NCBI GenBank assembly: GCA_023442085.1
Contig: JAEZMT010000124.1
Span: forward strand, 1-13,435
Direction: 5' to 3'
Origin: Pseudomonadota bacterium
GTDB lineage: Bacteria; Pseudomonadota; Alphaproteobacteria; Rhizobiales; Xanthobacteraceae
DNA: 13,435 nt
A program made the position numbers and the translations under genes. Position 1 is the first letter of the stretch. Each line of letters begins with the position of its first letter. The notes under the pieces are model-generated. The model had not been told where the DNA came from, made no database searches, and saw nothing but the letters and a program-made list of their open reading frames with translations. Shown here in pieces: positions 6,470 through 13,435 of the stretch.

Positions 6470-8254
6470 CTACTCCGCCGCTGCGGCGAACGCCCGGAAA
6501 CTGCCGAAGCTGGTGATATCCCGCGCCCCGTCGAGGGCCGCCGCCTCGGCGAGGAAGCCGGTGACGCGGCTGCCGTCCTCCAGTTCCACCTGCCCAAGGC
6601 CAAGCGGCGCAGGGATTGTGGCGAGGAGGCGCCCGACGCCCTCGAAGGGCAGGGACCACACCTCCCCCTCCACCGCCGCGCCGTCCGTCGTCACCCGCAC
6701 CACGCCGGGGCGCGGCACGGCACCGGGAATGAGCTTCATGCGATAGGCAGGCACCGTCTTCGCAGCCCGCACGAAGCGCGCGCCCATGGCCTTGAGATCG
6801 CCGTTCAGCGGCATGCCCGAGAGGTGGGCGCCGAAGACGCAGACATCGAGCCGTCCCGGTTCCGTGGCGGGCGCCAGCGGCGGAAGGGCGGGCGCCGGCG
6901 CATGGCCACAGCCGAGGGGCAGGGTGCCCGCCGCGACGAAGGCCCGGCCCAGCGCCGCCATCTCCGCATCCTTCCCGGCGGGGGCGAGGAGGGTGATGCC
7001 ATAGGGCACGCCGGCCGCGGTGATCTTCGTCGGCACGGCGATGCCGCACAGATCCATCAGGTTCACGAAATTGGTGTAGGTGCCATTGCGAGAGTTGAGG
7101 CGGATGGGGTCCGCAATCACCTCTTCCACCGTGTAGGCGGATGGCGCGGTGGGCAGCAGCAGGCCATCGATGCCGGCGAGGATGGGCGCGGCGCGGGCGC
7201 GCAATTCCTTGAGCTTGTACATGGCGCGGAAGGCATCCGCCGCGCTCGCCTTGCCGCCGGGCTCGGTGATGGCGCGCGTGACCGGATGCACCGCTTCGGG
7301 ATCGGTGGTGAGCAGCGGCTCGGCGACGATCCAGCGCTCGGCCACCCATGGTCCTTCATAGAGCAGCCGTGCGGTCTCGGCGAAAGCGGAGAAATCGATC
7401 TCCTTCAGCACCGCGCCCAGCGAGGCGAAGCGCGCCAGCGCCTCCTCATAGGCGGCAGCGGATTCGGCATCGCCGAAGAACTCCCGCTGCGCCGGCGTCA
7501 GGATGCCGAGCACCGGCGCGGGAGGAGCGGCGGCGAGGGGCGCGATCGGCAGGTCGCGGGAATAGGCGTCCTCCGCGTCGAACCCGGCGATGACGTTCAG
7601 CACCGCCATGGCGTCATCGACCGTGAGGGCGAAGATGGAGATGCAGTCCAGCGTCTTGCAGGCCGGCACGAGGCCGGTGTTGGGAACGAGGCCGAGGGAG
7701 GGCTTCAGCCCCACGATGTTGTTCAGCATGGCCGGCACGCGGCCGGACCCGGCCGTGTCGGTGCCCAGCGAAACCGGCACGATGCCCGCGCCCACCGCCA
7801 CCGCCGAGCCGGAGGAGGAGCCGCCTGGCACCAGTTCCGGATTCACTGAATTGCGCGGGATGCCATAAGGCGAGCGCACGCCCACGAGGCCGGTGGCGAA
7901 CTGGTCGAGATTGGTCTTGCCGATGATGAGCGCGCCTGCCGCCTTCAGCCGCGCCACGACGGTGGCGTCGCGCTCCGGCGTATATGCGAAGGCGGGGCAT
8001 GCGGCGGTGGTGGGCAGGCCCGCCACGTCGATATTGTCCTTTACCGCCACGGGGATGCCGTAGAGCGGCAGAGCGGTGTCGCCGGCGGCCTCCAGCGCGG
8101 CGGCCTCGGCGAGCACGTCCGCTTCTTCGCGCAGGGTGATGAACATGGCCGGGTCGTCATGCACCGCAAGCCGGGCATAGACGCCGCGCACCGTATCCGA
8201 GACGGAGCGGAGGCCGGACCTGTGGGCTTCGAGGATGCTGGCGACGGTCTGCAT
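6470..8254 (-). CDS. atzF: Allophanate hydrolase
   Basis: Cytosolic amidase-signature enzyme of 594 residues that hydrolyses allophanate (urea-1-carboxylate) to ammonia and CO2. The Ser-cisSer-Lys triad is visible with family spacing: Lys72 (VAVKDNID), Ser146 (PGGSSSGSA) and nucleophile Ser170 (GTDTAGSGRVP). The amidase domain covers about 1-440 (including NSRNGTYTNFVNLMDLCGIAVPT) and is followed by the C-terminal allophanate-hydrolase domain (about 470-594, VCVFGAHLSGMPLNGDL through FGSFRAF), which distinguishes it from GatA-type amidases. The ATG at 8252-8254 has CAGGG about 7 bases upstream. No urea carboxylase or cyanurate genes lie beside it here, so it may use allophanate made elsewhere. 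The small zinc-locus gene begins about 86 bases downstream without a clear terminator. Confidence 0.95.
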   Translation of the reverse strand: MQTVASILEAHRSGLRSVSDTVRGVYARLAVHDDPAMFITLREEADVLAEAAALEAAGDTALPLYGIPVAVKDNIDVAGLPTTAACPAFAYTPERDATVVARLKAAGALIIGKTNLDQFATGLVGVRSPYGIPRNSVNPELVPGGSSSGSAVAVGAGIVPVSLGTDTAGSGRVPAMLNNIVGLKPSLGLVPNTGLVPACKTLDCISIFALTVDDAMAVLNVIAGFDAEDAYSRDLPIAPLAAAPPAPVLGILTPAQREFFGDAESAAAYEEALARFASLGAVLKEIDFSAFAETARLLYEGPWVAERWIVAEPLLTTDPEAVHPVTRAITEPGGKASAADAFRAMYKLKELRARAAPILAGIDGLLLPTAPSAYTVEEVIADPIRLNSRNGTYTNFVNLMDLCGIAVPTKITAAGVPYGITLLAPAGKDAEMAALGRAFVAAGTLPLGCGHAPAPALPPLAPATEPGRLDVCVFGAHLSGMPLNGDLKAMGARFVRAAKTVPAYRMKLIPGAVPRPGVVRVTTDGAAVEGEVWSLPFEGVGRLLATIPAPLGLGQVELEDGSRVTGFLAEAAALDGARDITSFGSFRAFAAAAE

Positions 8255-8317
8255 GTTGTACCCTGATGACGGCGCTCCACGCGCCTGATGGCAGGGGTCT
8301 AGCAGGAAGCGCGCCAC

Positions 8318-8327
8318 TTGTATGCAA
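8318..8327. promoter_or_regulatory. GntR-like operator upstream of allophanate hydrolase gene
   Basis: TTGTATGCAA is a 10-bp inverted repeat with one central mismatch pair, close to the TTGTATACAA type bound by FCD-subfamily GntR regulators. It lies 64 bases before the atzF start in an AT-rich tract (8318-8370) unlike its surroundings, which also holds ATCAA-4-TTGAT (8348-8361) and TGCA-2-TGCA (8361-8370). A promoter is likely in this tract, but I cannot place -35 and -10 boxes with confidence. The regulator gene is not in the window. Confidence 0.45.
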
Positions 8328-8373
8328 TTTCTGATAATGTGTTTTTTATCAATATGTTGATGCAAATGCACTA

Positions 8374-8408
8374 CGCCCCGCAGCGGCCGGATGTGCCGCT
8401 GCGGGGCG
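8374..8408 (-). terminator. Strong hairpin after the small membrane-protein gene
   Basis: Perfect 14-bp GC-rich stem, CGCCCCGCAGCGGC (8374-8387) and its complement (8395-8408), with a 7-base loop. It lies 38 bases past the stop of the small gene read from 8664 and just before the AT-rich region upstream of atzF, as expected for a terminator separating the two. There is no U-run, so termination may be inefficient or factor-assisted. Confidence 0.5.
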
Positions 8409-8445
8409 CAGGAAAGATGTCAGATGCCTGAAAATTAGGCTGAGT

Positions 8446-8664
8446 TTACGGGCGCGTCCCGGACTGATCAGTCGGCGAGGGCGTGCGGCCGGGAGGGGCG
8501 TCGGGCGAAGTGGTCAGCGGCGGGGGATTGCCGCTCGGCACGGTGATGTTCTCCGGCGCGGTCTCGCTCGGTTCGGGCGTGCCGCGATTGGAAAACATGT
8601 TCGCCGCGACCAGCGCGAAGACCAGCACGAATGCCGCGGCGATGAGCATGCCCTGGCGTTGCAT
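8446..8664 (-). CDS. 72-residue membrane-anchored Pro/Ser/Thr-rich protein, unknown function
   Basis: Not a recognised family. One N-terminal hydrophobic helix (about residues 6-23, MLIAAAFVLVFALVAANMF) is followed by a short flexible tail rich in Pro, Ser and Thr (TPEPSETAPENITVPSG and onward), which would lie in the periplasm if the helix is an uncleaved anchor. Expression support is good: AAGGAGAG sits at the right distance before ATG 8662-8664. It lies 71 bases after purU on the same strand, and a hairpin follows its stop. It could be the last gene of the sox-purU transcript or separately transcribed. Nothing in the sequence gives its role. Confidence 0.72.
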   Translation of the reverse strand: MQRQGMLIAAAFVLVFALVAANMFSNRGTPEPSETAPENITVPSGNPPPLTTSPDAPPGRTPSPTDQSGTRP

Positions 8665-8735
8665 GGGGCTCTCCTTGTCGTGGATATCGCCCCGTCAACG
8701 CCGCGCCCCCGGTGGGCGGTTCCCTTTTTTCGAGG

Positions 8736-9605
8736 TCAGTCCCGGAACACCACGGTGCGCGAGCCGTTCAGCAGCACCCGGTCCTGCAGGTGCCAGGAGA
8801 TGGCCCGCGCCAGGACCCGGCGCTCGATGTCGCGGCCCTTGCGCACGAGGTCGTCGGGCGAATCCTGGTGGGAGATGCGCTCCACGTCCTGCTCGATGAT
8901 CGGGCCTTCATCGAGGTCGGAGGTCACGTAGTGGGCCGTCGCGCCGATGAGCTTCACGCCGCGCGCATGGGCCTGGTGATAGGGCTTGGCGCCCTTGAAG
9001 CCGGGCAGGAAGGAGTGGTGGATGTTGATGCACTTGCCCGAAAGCTTGGCTGAGAGGCCATCGGAGAGCACCTGCATGTAGCGCGCGAGTACCGCGAGTT
9101 CCGAGCCGGAAGACTGGAAGATTTCCCAGACCTGCGTTTCCTGCTCCAGCTTGGTGGCCTTGGTCACCGGCAGATAGTGGAAGGGGATGCCGTCGAAATC
9201 GAGATGGGCATAGGTCTCGCGCGGGTGATTGGAGACGATGCCGGAAATTTCCATGGGGATCTCGCCGATGCGCCAGCGATAGAGCAGATCCGCGAGGCAG
9301 TGATCGAACTTGGAGGCGAGCAGCAGAACCCGGCGCTTCTCGGAAACGGGTCGCAGCGTGAAGCTGAGGGAGAAATTCTGAGCGACCGCCGCGAAGCCCG
9401 AGCGGATCTCGGCGAGGCCCGCCTCGCCCTCCACAACGTTGAACACCACGCGCATGAAGAAGCGGCCGGTCTCCGTGTCGTCGAACTGCTGCGCCTCAAG
9501 AATGTTGCAGCCTTTCTCGAACAGGAAGGTCGAGACGCCGGCGACGATGCCGGGCCGATTGGGGCAGGAGAAGGCGAGAATGAACGGCGCGTTTGGGCTG
9601 GTCAT
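8736..9605 (-). CDS. purU: Formyltetrahydrofolate deformylase
   Basis: Cytosolic enzyme of 289 residues hydrolysing 10-formyl-tetrahydrofolate to formate and tetrahydrofolate. An N-terminal ACT domain (about 1-85, FILAFSCPNRPGIVAGVSTFL) is followed by a formyltransferase-fold domain (from about 92, RRVLLLASKFDHCLADLL). Catalytic residues are visible by analogy with GAR transformylase: Asn194 and His196 in NIHHSFLPGF, and Asp232 in SDLDEGPII. The start has AAGGA about 8 bases upstream. It follows soxG by 92 bases on the same strand, an arrangement known from sarcosine oxidase operons, where PurU drains the one-carbon pool fed by sarcosine oxidation and recycles free tetrahydrofolate. Length and motifs are normal. 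Confidence 0.95.
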   Translation of the reverse strand: MTSPNAPFILAFSCPNRPGIVAGVSTFLFEKGCNILEAQQFDDTETGRFFMRVVFNVVEGEAGLAEIRSGFAAVAQNFSLSFTLRPVSEKRRVLLLASKFDHCLADLLYRWRIGEIPMEISGIVSNHPRETYAHLDFDGIPFHYLPVTKATKLEQETQVWEIFQSSGSELAVLARYMQVLSDGLSAKLSGKCINIHHSFLPGFKGAKPYHQAHARGVKLIGATAHYVTSDLDEGPIIEQDVERISHQDSPDDLVRKGRDIERRVLARAISWHLQDRVLLNGSRTVVFRD

Positions 9606-9697
9606 GATGCGTCCTTTATGGCGCCGCGCGTCTCACGCAGCCGGGCGCCGGTCTCGGAGGAATTCGATGCGGAGAGGAGGCGCGCGCCGCGCTGCCG

Positions 9698-10306
9698 TCA
9701 ACCTCGGTCGGTGCCGGAGAGCGCAAAGCCGTATTCCGCCGCGCTCGTCGCCAGCCAGCGCAGGAAGGCGGGGGCGAAGGTGTTGCCCACCGCGAAGCGA
9801 TAGCTCGGCGCATCGCTCCGCTGCCAGAAGGTGACGCCGACATGCGAGACCGGCGTGGTCGCCGCATCTCCCGGCTGGAAGGCGCGAGGATCGATGTCCA
9901 CCGCCACGCCCTTCACCAGCGCCTCGCGCACCTTCGGCCCGGAGATGTCGAGCACGAGGTTGGCGTCGCTCTGGTCGGTCACGGCACCGAGGCCGGTGGC
10001 CAGCGCTTCAAGGCGACGGCGCAGCGACGCGCCGTCGGAGCCTTCTGCGAAGACGAGCCACTTGCCGGGGCCGGTGCCGACGGCCTCGAAGCCCGCCCCG
10101 CTGACGGCCTTCGGCGCATCCGCGAGGGGCAGGCCGGCGGCGGTGGCGGCGGCGATCAGCTCGGCCATCTTGCCCTTGCGGGCCATGAGCGTCGCGGCGG
10201 CAAGGTTCGCCACCACCCGCGCGCTGACGCCGGTGGCGCTTTCGACGCCATAGTGCCCGGCCGGGACGAGGTGGGCGGGGGAGAGGGCGTTGAAAAGGTC
10301 AGACAC
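9698..10306 (-). CDS. soxG: Sarcosine oxidase gamma subunit
   Basis: Smaller folate-fold-like subunit (202 residues) of heterotetrameric sarcosine oxidase. Visible stretches fitting the family: N-terminal SDLFNALSPAHLVPAGHYG, the central GPGKWLVFAEGSDGASLRRRLEAL, VTDQSDANLVLDISGPKVREALVKGVAVDIDPRAFQPGDAATTPVSHVGVTFWQ, and FLRWLATSAAEYG near the end. I chose GTG at 10304-10306: GGGGAG lies about 9 bases upstream, and it overlaps the soxA stop by 8 bases, implying coupling. A longer frame to 10384 would overlap soxA without homology. The operon position directly after soxA supports the call as much as the sequence does, since gamma subunits diverge quickly. Confidence 0.92.
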   Translation of the reverse strand: MSDLFNALSPAHLVPAGHYGVESATGVSARVVANLAAATLMARKGKMAELIAAATAAGLPLADAPKAVSGAGFEAVGTGPGKWLVFAEGSDGASLRRRLEALATGLGAVTDQSDANLVLDISGPKVREALVKGVAVDIDPRAFQPGDAATTPVSHVGVTFWQRSDAPSYRFAVGNTFAPAFLRWLATSAAEYGFALSGTDRG

Positions 10307-13253
10307 GCTGCTTCTCCCCTTCGGGATCGACAAAGTGGGGAGAGCACACCTCGACCTCGATGTCGCCGCCGCGCACCGGGTCATAGGCGCGGAGCTTTTC
10401 GCCGATGCGCTCCGGCCCGCGCTTGAGGAGACCGAGGCCGATGGAGTGGCCGAGGATGGGGGACCAGGCGACGGAGGTCATGTAGCCCTCGTCATTCTCG
10501 GTGGTCGCGGCCGCCCCCAGCGCCAGGAAATGCGCACCCGCCTTGAGCCGCGCGTTCCGGTCCACCGGCTTGAAGCCGACGAAGGTCGGCCGATCCGGCT
10601 CGGTGAAGGCGGGCCGGCCGGCCATCACGCGGCCGATATAGTCCTTCTTGGTGGAGGCCATGCGCCCGAGCCCCAGATCGCGGGCGGAGGTTTGCCCGTT
10701 CAACTCGCTGCCGGAGACATGGCCCTTCTCGATGCGCAGGACCGCCAAAGTCTCGACGCCGTAGGGCGTGATGCCATAGGGCGCGCCGGCCGCCATGATC
10801 GCCCGCATCAACGCATCGCCGTGGCGGGCGGGCACCGCGATCTCGTAGCCGAGCTCGCCGGAGAAGGAGAGGCGGAAGACGCGTGCCTCGATGCCGCCCA
10901 TCACGGTCGTCTGGAGCGCGCCCATGAAGGGCAGGCCGGCATTGGAGATATCCGCGCCATCCACCAGCTTCGCCAGCACGTCGCGGGCGCGCGGGCCCGA
11001 GACGGCGATCTGCGCCCACTGCTCGGTGATGGAGGCGAGGCACACGTCCAGCTCCGGCCACAGCACCTGGAGGCAGAATTCCAGATGCTGAAACACCTTG
11101 GCCGCGTTGGCGGTGGTCGTGGTCATCACATAATGGTCGTCGGCGAGGCGGGCGGTGGTGCCGTCATCCATGACGATCCCGTCCTCGCGCAGCATCACGC
11201 CGTAGCGTGCCTTGCCGACACCGAGGGTGGAGAACATGTTGATGTAGACGCGATCCAGCAGCACGCCGGCATCCGGCCCCTGCAGGTCGATCTTGCCGAA
11301 GGTGGACACGTCGATGACGCCGACGCTCTCGCGCGTCGCCTTCACCTCGCGGTTCACCGCCGCCTGCCAGTCCTCGCCGGCCTTCGGGAACCAGGCGGCG
11401 CGCAGCCACTGGCCGGTCTCGACGAACACGGCGCCCTGCTCCTCCGCCCATTTGTGGGTCGGCGTCGGGCGGGTGGGCTTGAAGTCCACGCCGCGATGGT
11501 GGCCGGCGAGCACGCCGAGGGCCACGGGCGTGTAGGGTGGCCGGAACACGGTGGTGCCGGTTTCGGGAATACCCTTGCCGGTGAGCGCCGCCATGAGCGC
11601 GAGGCCCGCCATGTTGGAGGTCTTGCCCTGGTCTGTGGCCATGCCCATGGTGGTGTAGCGCTTCAGCAATTCCACCGCGCGGAAGCCTTCCCGATGGGCG
11701 AGGGCGACATCCTTGGCGGTCACGTCGTTCTGCTGGTCCACGAACGCGGCGCCCTTGGCCTGAACCTGCCAGAACGCCTTGAGCCCGTTGGGCGCGTCGG
11801 CCGCGACGGGGGCCGGCGCGGCGATGGGGGTGAAGCCCGCATCCTCCGCCGCTGCGGCGCCGAGCGCCGTTCCGTCCGCGAGGCATTCGCCGAGTGTGAG
11901 GTGGCCGGCCGCCGCGCCCGCCACCGCCATGCCCACCGGCACGGCGCCGGGCACGAAGGCGGCAATGTCCTCGCGCCAGATGGGCTTGCCGCCCTGATGG
12001 CAGGTGAGGTTCACATTGGGTGTCGCGCCGCCGGAGACGCCGAGCGCCTCCACCGACAGGGTGCGGATGCCCTTGGGCGTGCGCACCGTGATGCCCGACA
12101 GGCACTTGCCCGACGCGGCAATGACTTCGCTCCCGGTGAGGAGATCGATGCCCAGCGCCTTCGCCCGCGCGGCGAGGGCAGGCGCAACGGCGTCGCGCAC
12201 GTCGGCGATGGCCTCCAGCTTCACGCCGGCCGCGGTCGCATCGAGCAGCGCCGCGAGGGCATGGTCGTTGTTGGTGAAGCCGGCCGCCCGCGGCCCCGCG
12301 CCGACGCCGAAGCGCGTGGCGTAGGTGGCGAGCGCCAGTGCCGACATGACGCCGGGTCGGTCATTGCCGGGGAAGACGATGGGCCGGTCGAACGCGCCCG
12401 CCGCCAGCACGGAGCGCTTGGCGATGAAGCGCCACAGCCGCTGGCGGGCCTGGAACGGGGCGGGGACGGGGAGATGGTCGCTCACGCGCTCCACCGCGCC
12501 ATATTCGCCACCGTCATAGGCGCCGAACACGGTGGTGCGCGGCATGAGCCGCACGTTGGGCAGGCTCGAAAGTTCGGCAAGGGCGCGCGTCACGAAATCC
12601 GCAGCGCTGCCGCCGTCGATCTCCGCCTGCTCGCTGAGCAGCCGACCGCCGAGGCGGAAATCCTCGTCCGCCAGCACCACCCGCGCGCCGGTCCGGCCGG
12701 CCGCCAGCGCCGCCGCAAGGCCCGCCGCGCCGGAGCCGATGACCAGCACGTCACAGAAGTGGGTGGCCTTCTCGTAATGGTCCGGGTCCGCCGCATCGGC
12801 GGCGCGGCCGAGGCCGGCGGCGCGGCGGATCATGGGCTCGTACACCTTCTCCCAGAAGGCGGCGGGCCACATGAAGGTCTTGTAGTAGAAGCCCGCGCCG
12901 AGGAAGGGCGAGACCAGCTGGTTGATGCTGAGGAGGTCGTGGTCGAGGGAGGGCCAGCGGTTCTGGCTGGTCGCCTCCAGCGCGTCGAACAGCTCCACCG
13001 TGGTGGCGCGGGTGTTGGGCTCGCGCCGGGCGCCGGAGCGCAATTCCACGAGCGCGTTGGGCTCCTCCGAGCCGGCGGTGACGATGCCGCGCGGCCGGTG
13101 ATATTTGAACGAGCGGCCCACCAGCCGCACCCCGTTGGCGAGGAGGGCCGAGGCGAGCGTATCGCCGGGGTGGCCGGTGTAGCTCTTGCCGTCGAAGCTG
13201 AAGGAGAGGGTGCGGCTGCGGTCGATCAGCCCGCCTGCGGAAAGCCGGGTCAT
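10299..13253 (-). CDS. soxA: Sarcosine oxidase alpha subunit
   Basis: Large subunit (984 residues) of heterotetrameric sarcosine oxidase, which oxidises sarcosine with O2 and tetrahydrofolate to glycine, H2O2 and 5,10-methylene-tetrahydrofolate. Domains: an N-terminal ferredoxin-like domain without iron-sulfur cysteines (about 15-100, SFSFDGKSYTGHPGDTLASAL); a dinucleotide-binding domain with GSGAAG at 173-178 (VLVIGSGAAGLAAALAAGR) that binds NAD in this family; and a C-terminal aminomethyltransferase (GcvT-like) tetrahydrofolate domain from about 600 (GVIDVSTFGKIDLQGPDA, FSGELGYEIAVP, FVGFKPVD). The ATG at 13251-13253 has GGAGG about 7 bases upstream and overlaps the soxD stop as ATGA. Length is normal and the reading frame intact. 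Confidence 0.97.
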   Translation of the reverse strand: MTRLSAGGLIDRSRTLSFSFDGKSYTGHPGDTLASALLANGVRLVGRSFKYHRPRGIVTAGSEEPNALVELRSGARREPNTRATTVELFDALEATSQNRWPSLDHDLLSINQLVSPFLGAGFYYKTFMWPAAFWEKVYEPMIRRAAGLGRAADAADPDHYEKATHFCDVLVIGSGAAGLAAALAAGRTGARVVLADEDFRLGGRLLSEQAEIDGGSAADFVTRALAELSSLPNVRLMPRTTVFGAYDGGEYGAVERVSDHLPVPAPFQARQRLWRFIAKRSVLAAGAFDRPIVFPGNDRPGVMSALALATYATRFGVGAGPRAAGFTNNDHALAALLDATAAGVKLEAIADVRDAVAPALAARAKALGIDLLTGSEVIAASGKCLSGITVRTPKGIRTLSVEALGVSGGATPNVNLTCHQGGKPIWREDIAAFVPGAVPVGMAVAGAAAGHLTLGECLADGTALGAAAAEDAGFTPIAAPAPVAADAPNGLKAFWQVQAKGAAFVDQQNDVTAKDVALAHREGFRAVELLKRYTTMGMATDQGKTSNMAGLALMAALTGKGIPETGTTVFRPPYTPVALGVLAGHHRGVDFKPTRPTPTHKWAEEQGAVFVETGQWLRAAWFPKAGEDWQAAVNREVKATRESVGVIDVSTFGKIDLQGPDAGVLLDRVYINMFSTLGVGKARYGVMLREDGIVMDDGTTARLADDHYVMTTTTANAAKVFQHLEFCLQVLWPELDVCLASITEQWAQIAVSGPRARDVLAKLVDGADISNAGLPFMGALQTTVMGGIEARVFRLSFSGELGYEIAVPARHGDALMRAIMAAGAPYGITPYGVETLAVLRIEKGHVSGSELNGQTSARDLGLGRMASTKKDYIGRVMAGRPAFTEPDRPTFVGFKPVDRNARLKAGAHFLALGAAATTENDEGYMTSVAWSPILGHSIGLGLLKRGPERIGEKLRAYDPVRGGDIEVEVCSPHFVDPEGEKQRV

Positions 13254-13435
13254 TCGGCCGCCTCCGTCCGGGTAAAGCGCACGGCTGTGATGGCGTGGGT
13301 GCGGGTGTCGCGGGTCACGGTGAGCCAGCGGCGGCAGCCCGCGGCGTGGTACCACAGCTCGTCCATCACGCCGGCCACGTTGTCGCGCTCGTAGACATAG
13401 GCGTGGAAGGCGTCCGGCGCCTCGGGGCTGGCCGG
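13250..13435 (-). CDS. soxD: Sarcosine oxidase delta subunit, 5' end outside window
   Basis: C-terminal 61 residues only: PDAFHAYVYERDNVAGVMDELWYHAAGCRRWLTV, then TRDTRTHAITAVRFTRTEAAE. The pattern of an aromatic YVYxRDN stretch, ELWYH, GCRRW and TRDT matches SoxD, the small zinc-binding subunit; His30 and Cys34 of this fragment are probable zinc ligands, and the N-terminal CPxCG-type cysteines lie beyond the edge. Its stop overlaps the soxA start (ATGA). Given the usual soxBDAG order, soxB should lie just to the right. It is too short for the full family test, but the context is decisive. Confidence 0.9.
   Translation of the reverse strand, partial: PASPEAPDAFHAYVYERDNVAGVMDELWYHAAGCRRWLTVTRDTRTHAITAVRFTRTEAAE

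Noticed and set aside
6054..7349. Long minus-strand frame joining out-of-frame atzF sequence to the small His-rich protein
   Set aside because: The first two thirds are a shadow of atzF; only the part after the atzF stop and the palindrome is plausible coding sequence, so only that was annotated.
8694..8735. GC hairpin followed by TTTTTT on the plus strand near 8705-8731
   Set aside because: It looks like a terminator only on the plus strand, where there is no gene upstream to terminate. On the minus strand the run is A-rich and precedes the hairpin, so it cannot serve purU in the usual way.
9606..9697. Possible hairpin or promoter in the soxG-purU spacer
   Set aside because: The GC-rich segments do not form a convincing perfect stem, and no clear promoter hexamers are present; only the purU ribosome site is supported.
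10290..13394. A plus-strand open frame of about 1034 codons opposite soxA
   Set aside because: It mirrors soxA almost exactly, has no recognisable domain and an Ala/Gly/Arg/His-heavy composition. Stop-free antisense frames are common opposite genes with strong GC codon bias.

Overview
The window is GC-rich, tightly packed chromosomal DNA that looks alphaproteobacterial. The likely source is Rhizobiales and possibly a Xanthobacteraceae-type soil bacterium; this rests on gene content, codon bias and the style of the intergenic palindromes, not on a search. Nearly all of it is coding. No RNA genes, transposases, CRISPR arrays or phage genes were seen, and no gene-free stretch exceeds 300 bases.

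Left edge (1-1872): a glutaryl-CoA dehydrogenase gene on the minus strand, cut by the window edge, is divergent from a TetR-family regulator. The shared intergenic region carries three half-sites of one motif, so the regulator probably controls the dehydrogenase. An 88-bp nested palindrome (1910-1997) separates the regulator from the convergent zinc locus.

Centre (2048-6383, minus strand): a zinc-acquisition locus. In transcription order it encodes a small His-rich membrane-anchored protein of unknown function, a ZnuC-like ATPase, a ZnuB-like permease, a ZnuA-like binding protein with a His/Asp-rich loop, and a COG0523/CobW-family GTPase with its own His-rich stretch. A perfect 15-bp palindrome that could be a Zur box lies at the front of the locus. 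A large hairpin of about 90 bp sits between the ATPase and permease genes, and a short GC hairpin lies before the GTPase gene.

Middle right (6470-8664, minus strand): a stand-alone allophanate hydrolase gene (atzF type) with an AT-rich upstream region containing a GntR-like operator, then a strong hairpin and a gene for a 72-residue membrane-anchored protein of unknown function.

Right edge (8736-13435, minus strand): purU plus soxG, soxA and the 3' end of soxD, i.e. the heterotetrameric sarcosine oxidase operon (soxB should lie just beyond the window). Sarcosine oxidase makes glycine, H2O2 and 5,10-methylene-tetrahydrofolate; PurU releases formate from 10-formyl-tetrahydrofolate, so the set handles the one-carbon unit from sarcosine or glycine betaine demethylation.

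The candidate least explained by known families is the small His-rich protein translationally coupled to the zinc ATPase. I see no clearly new multi-gene system here.
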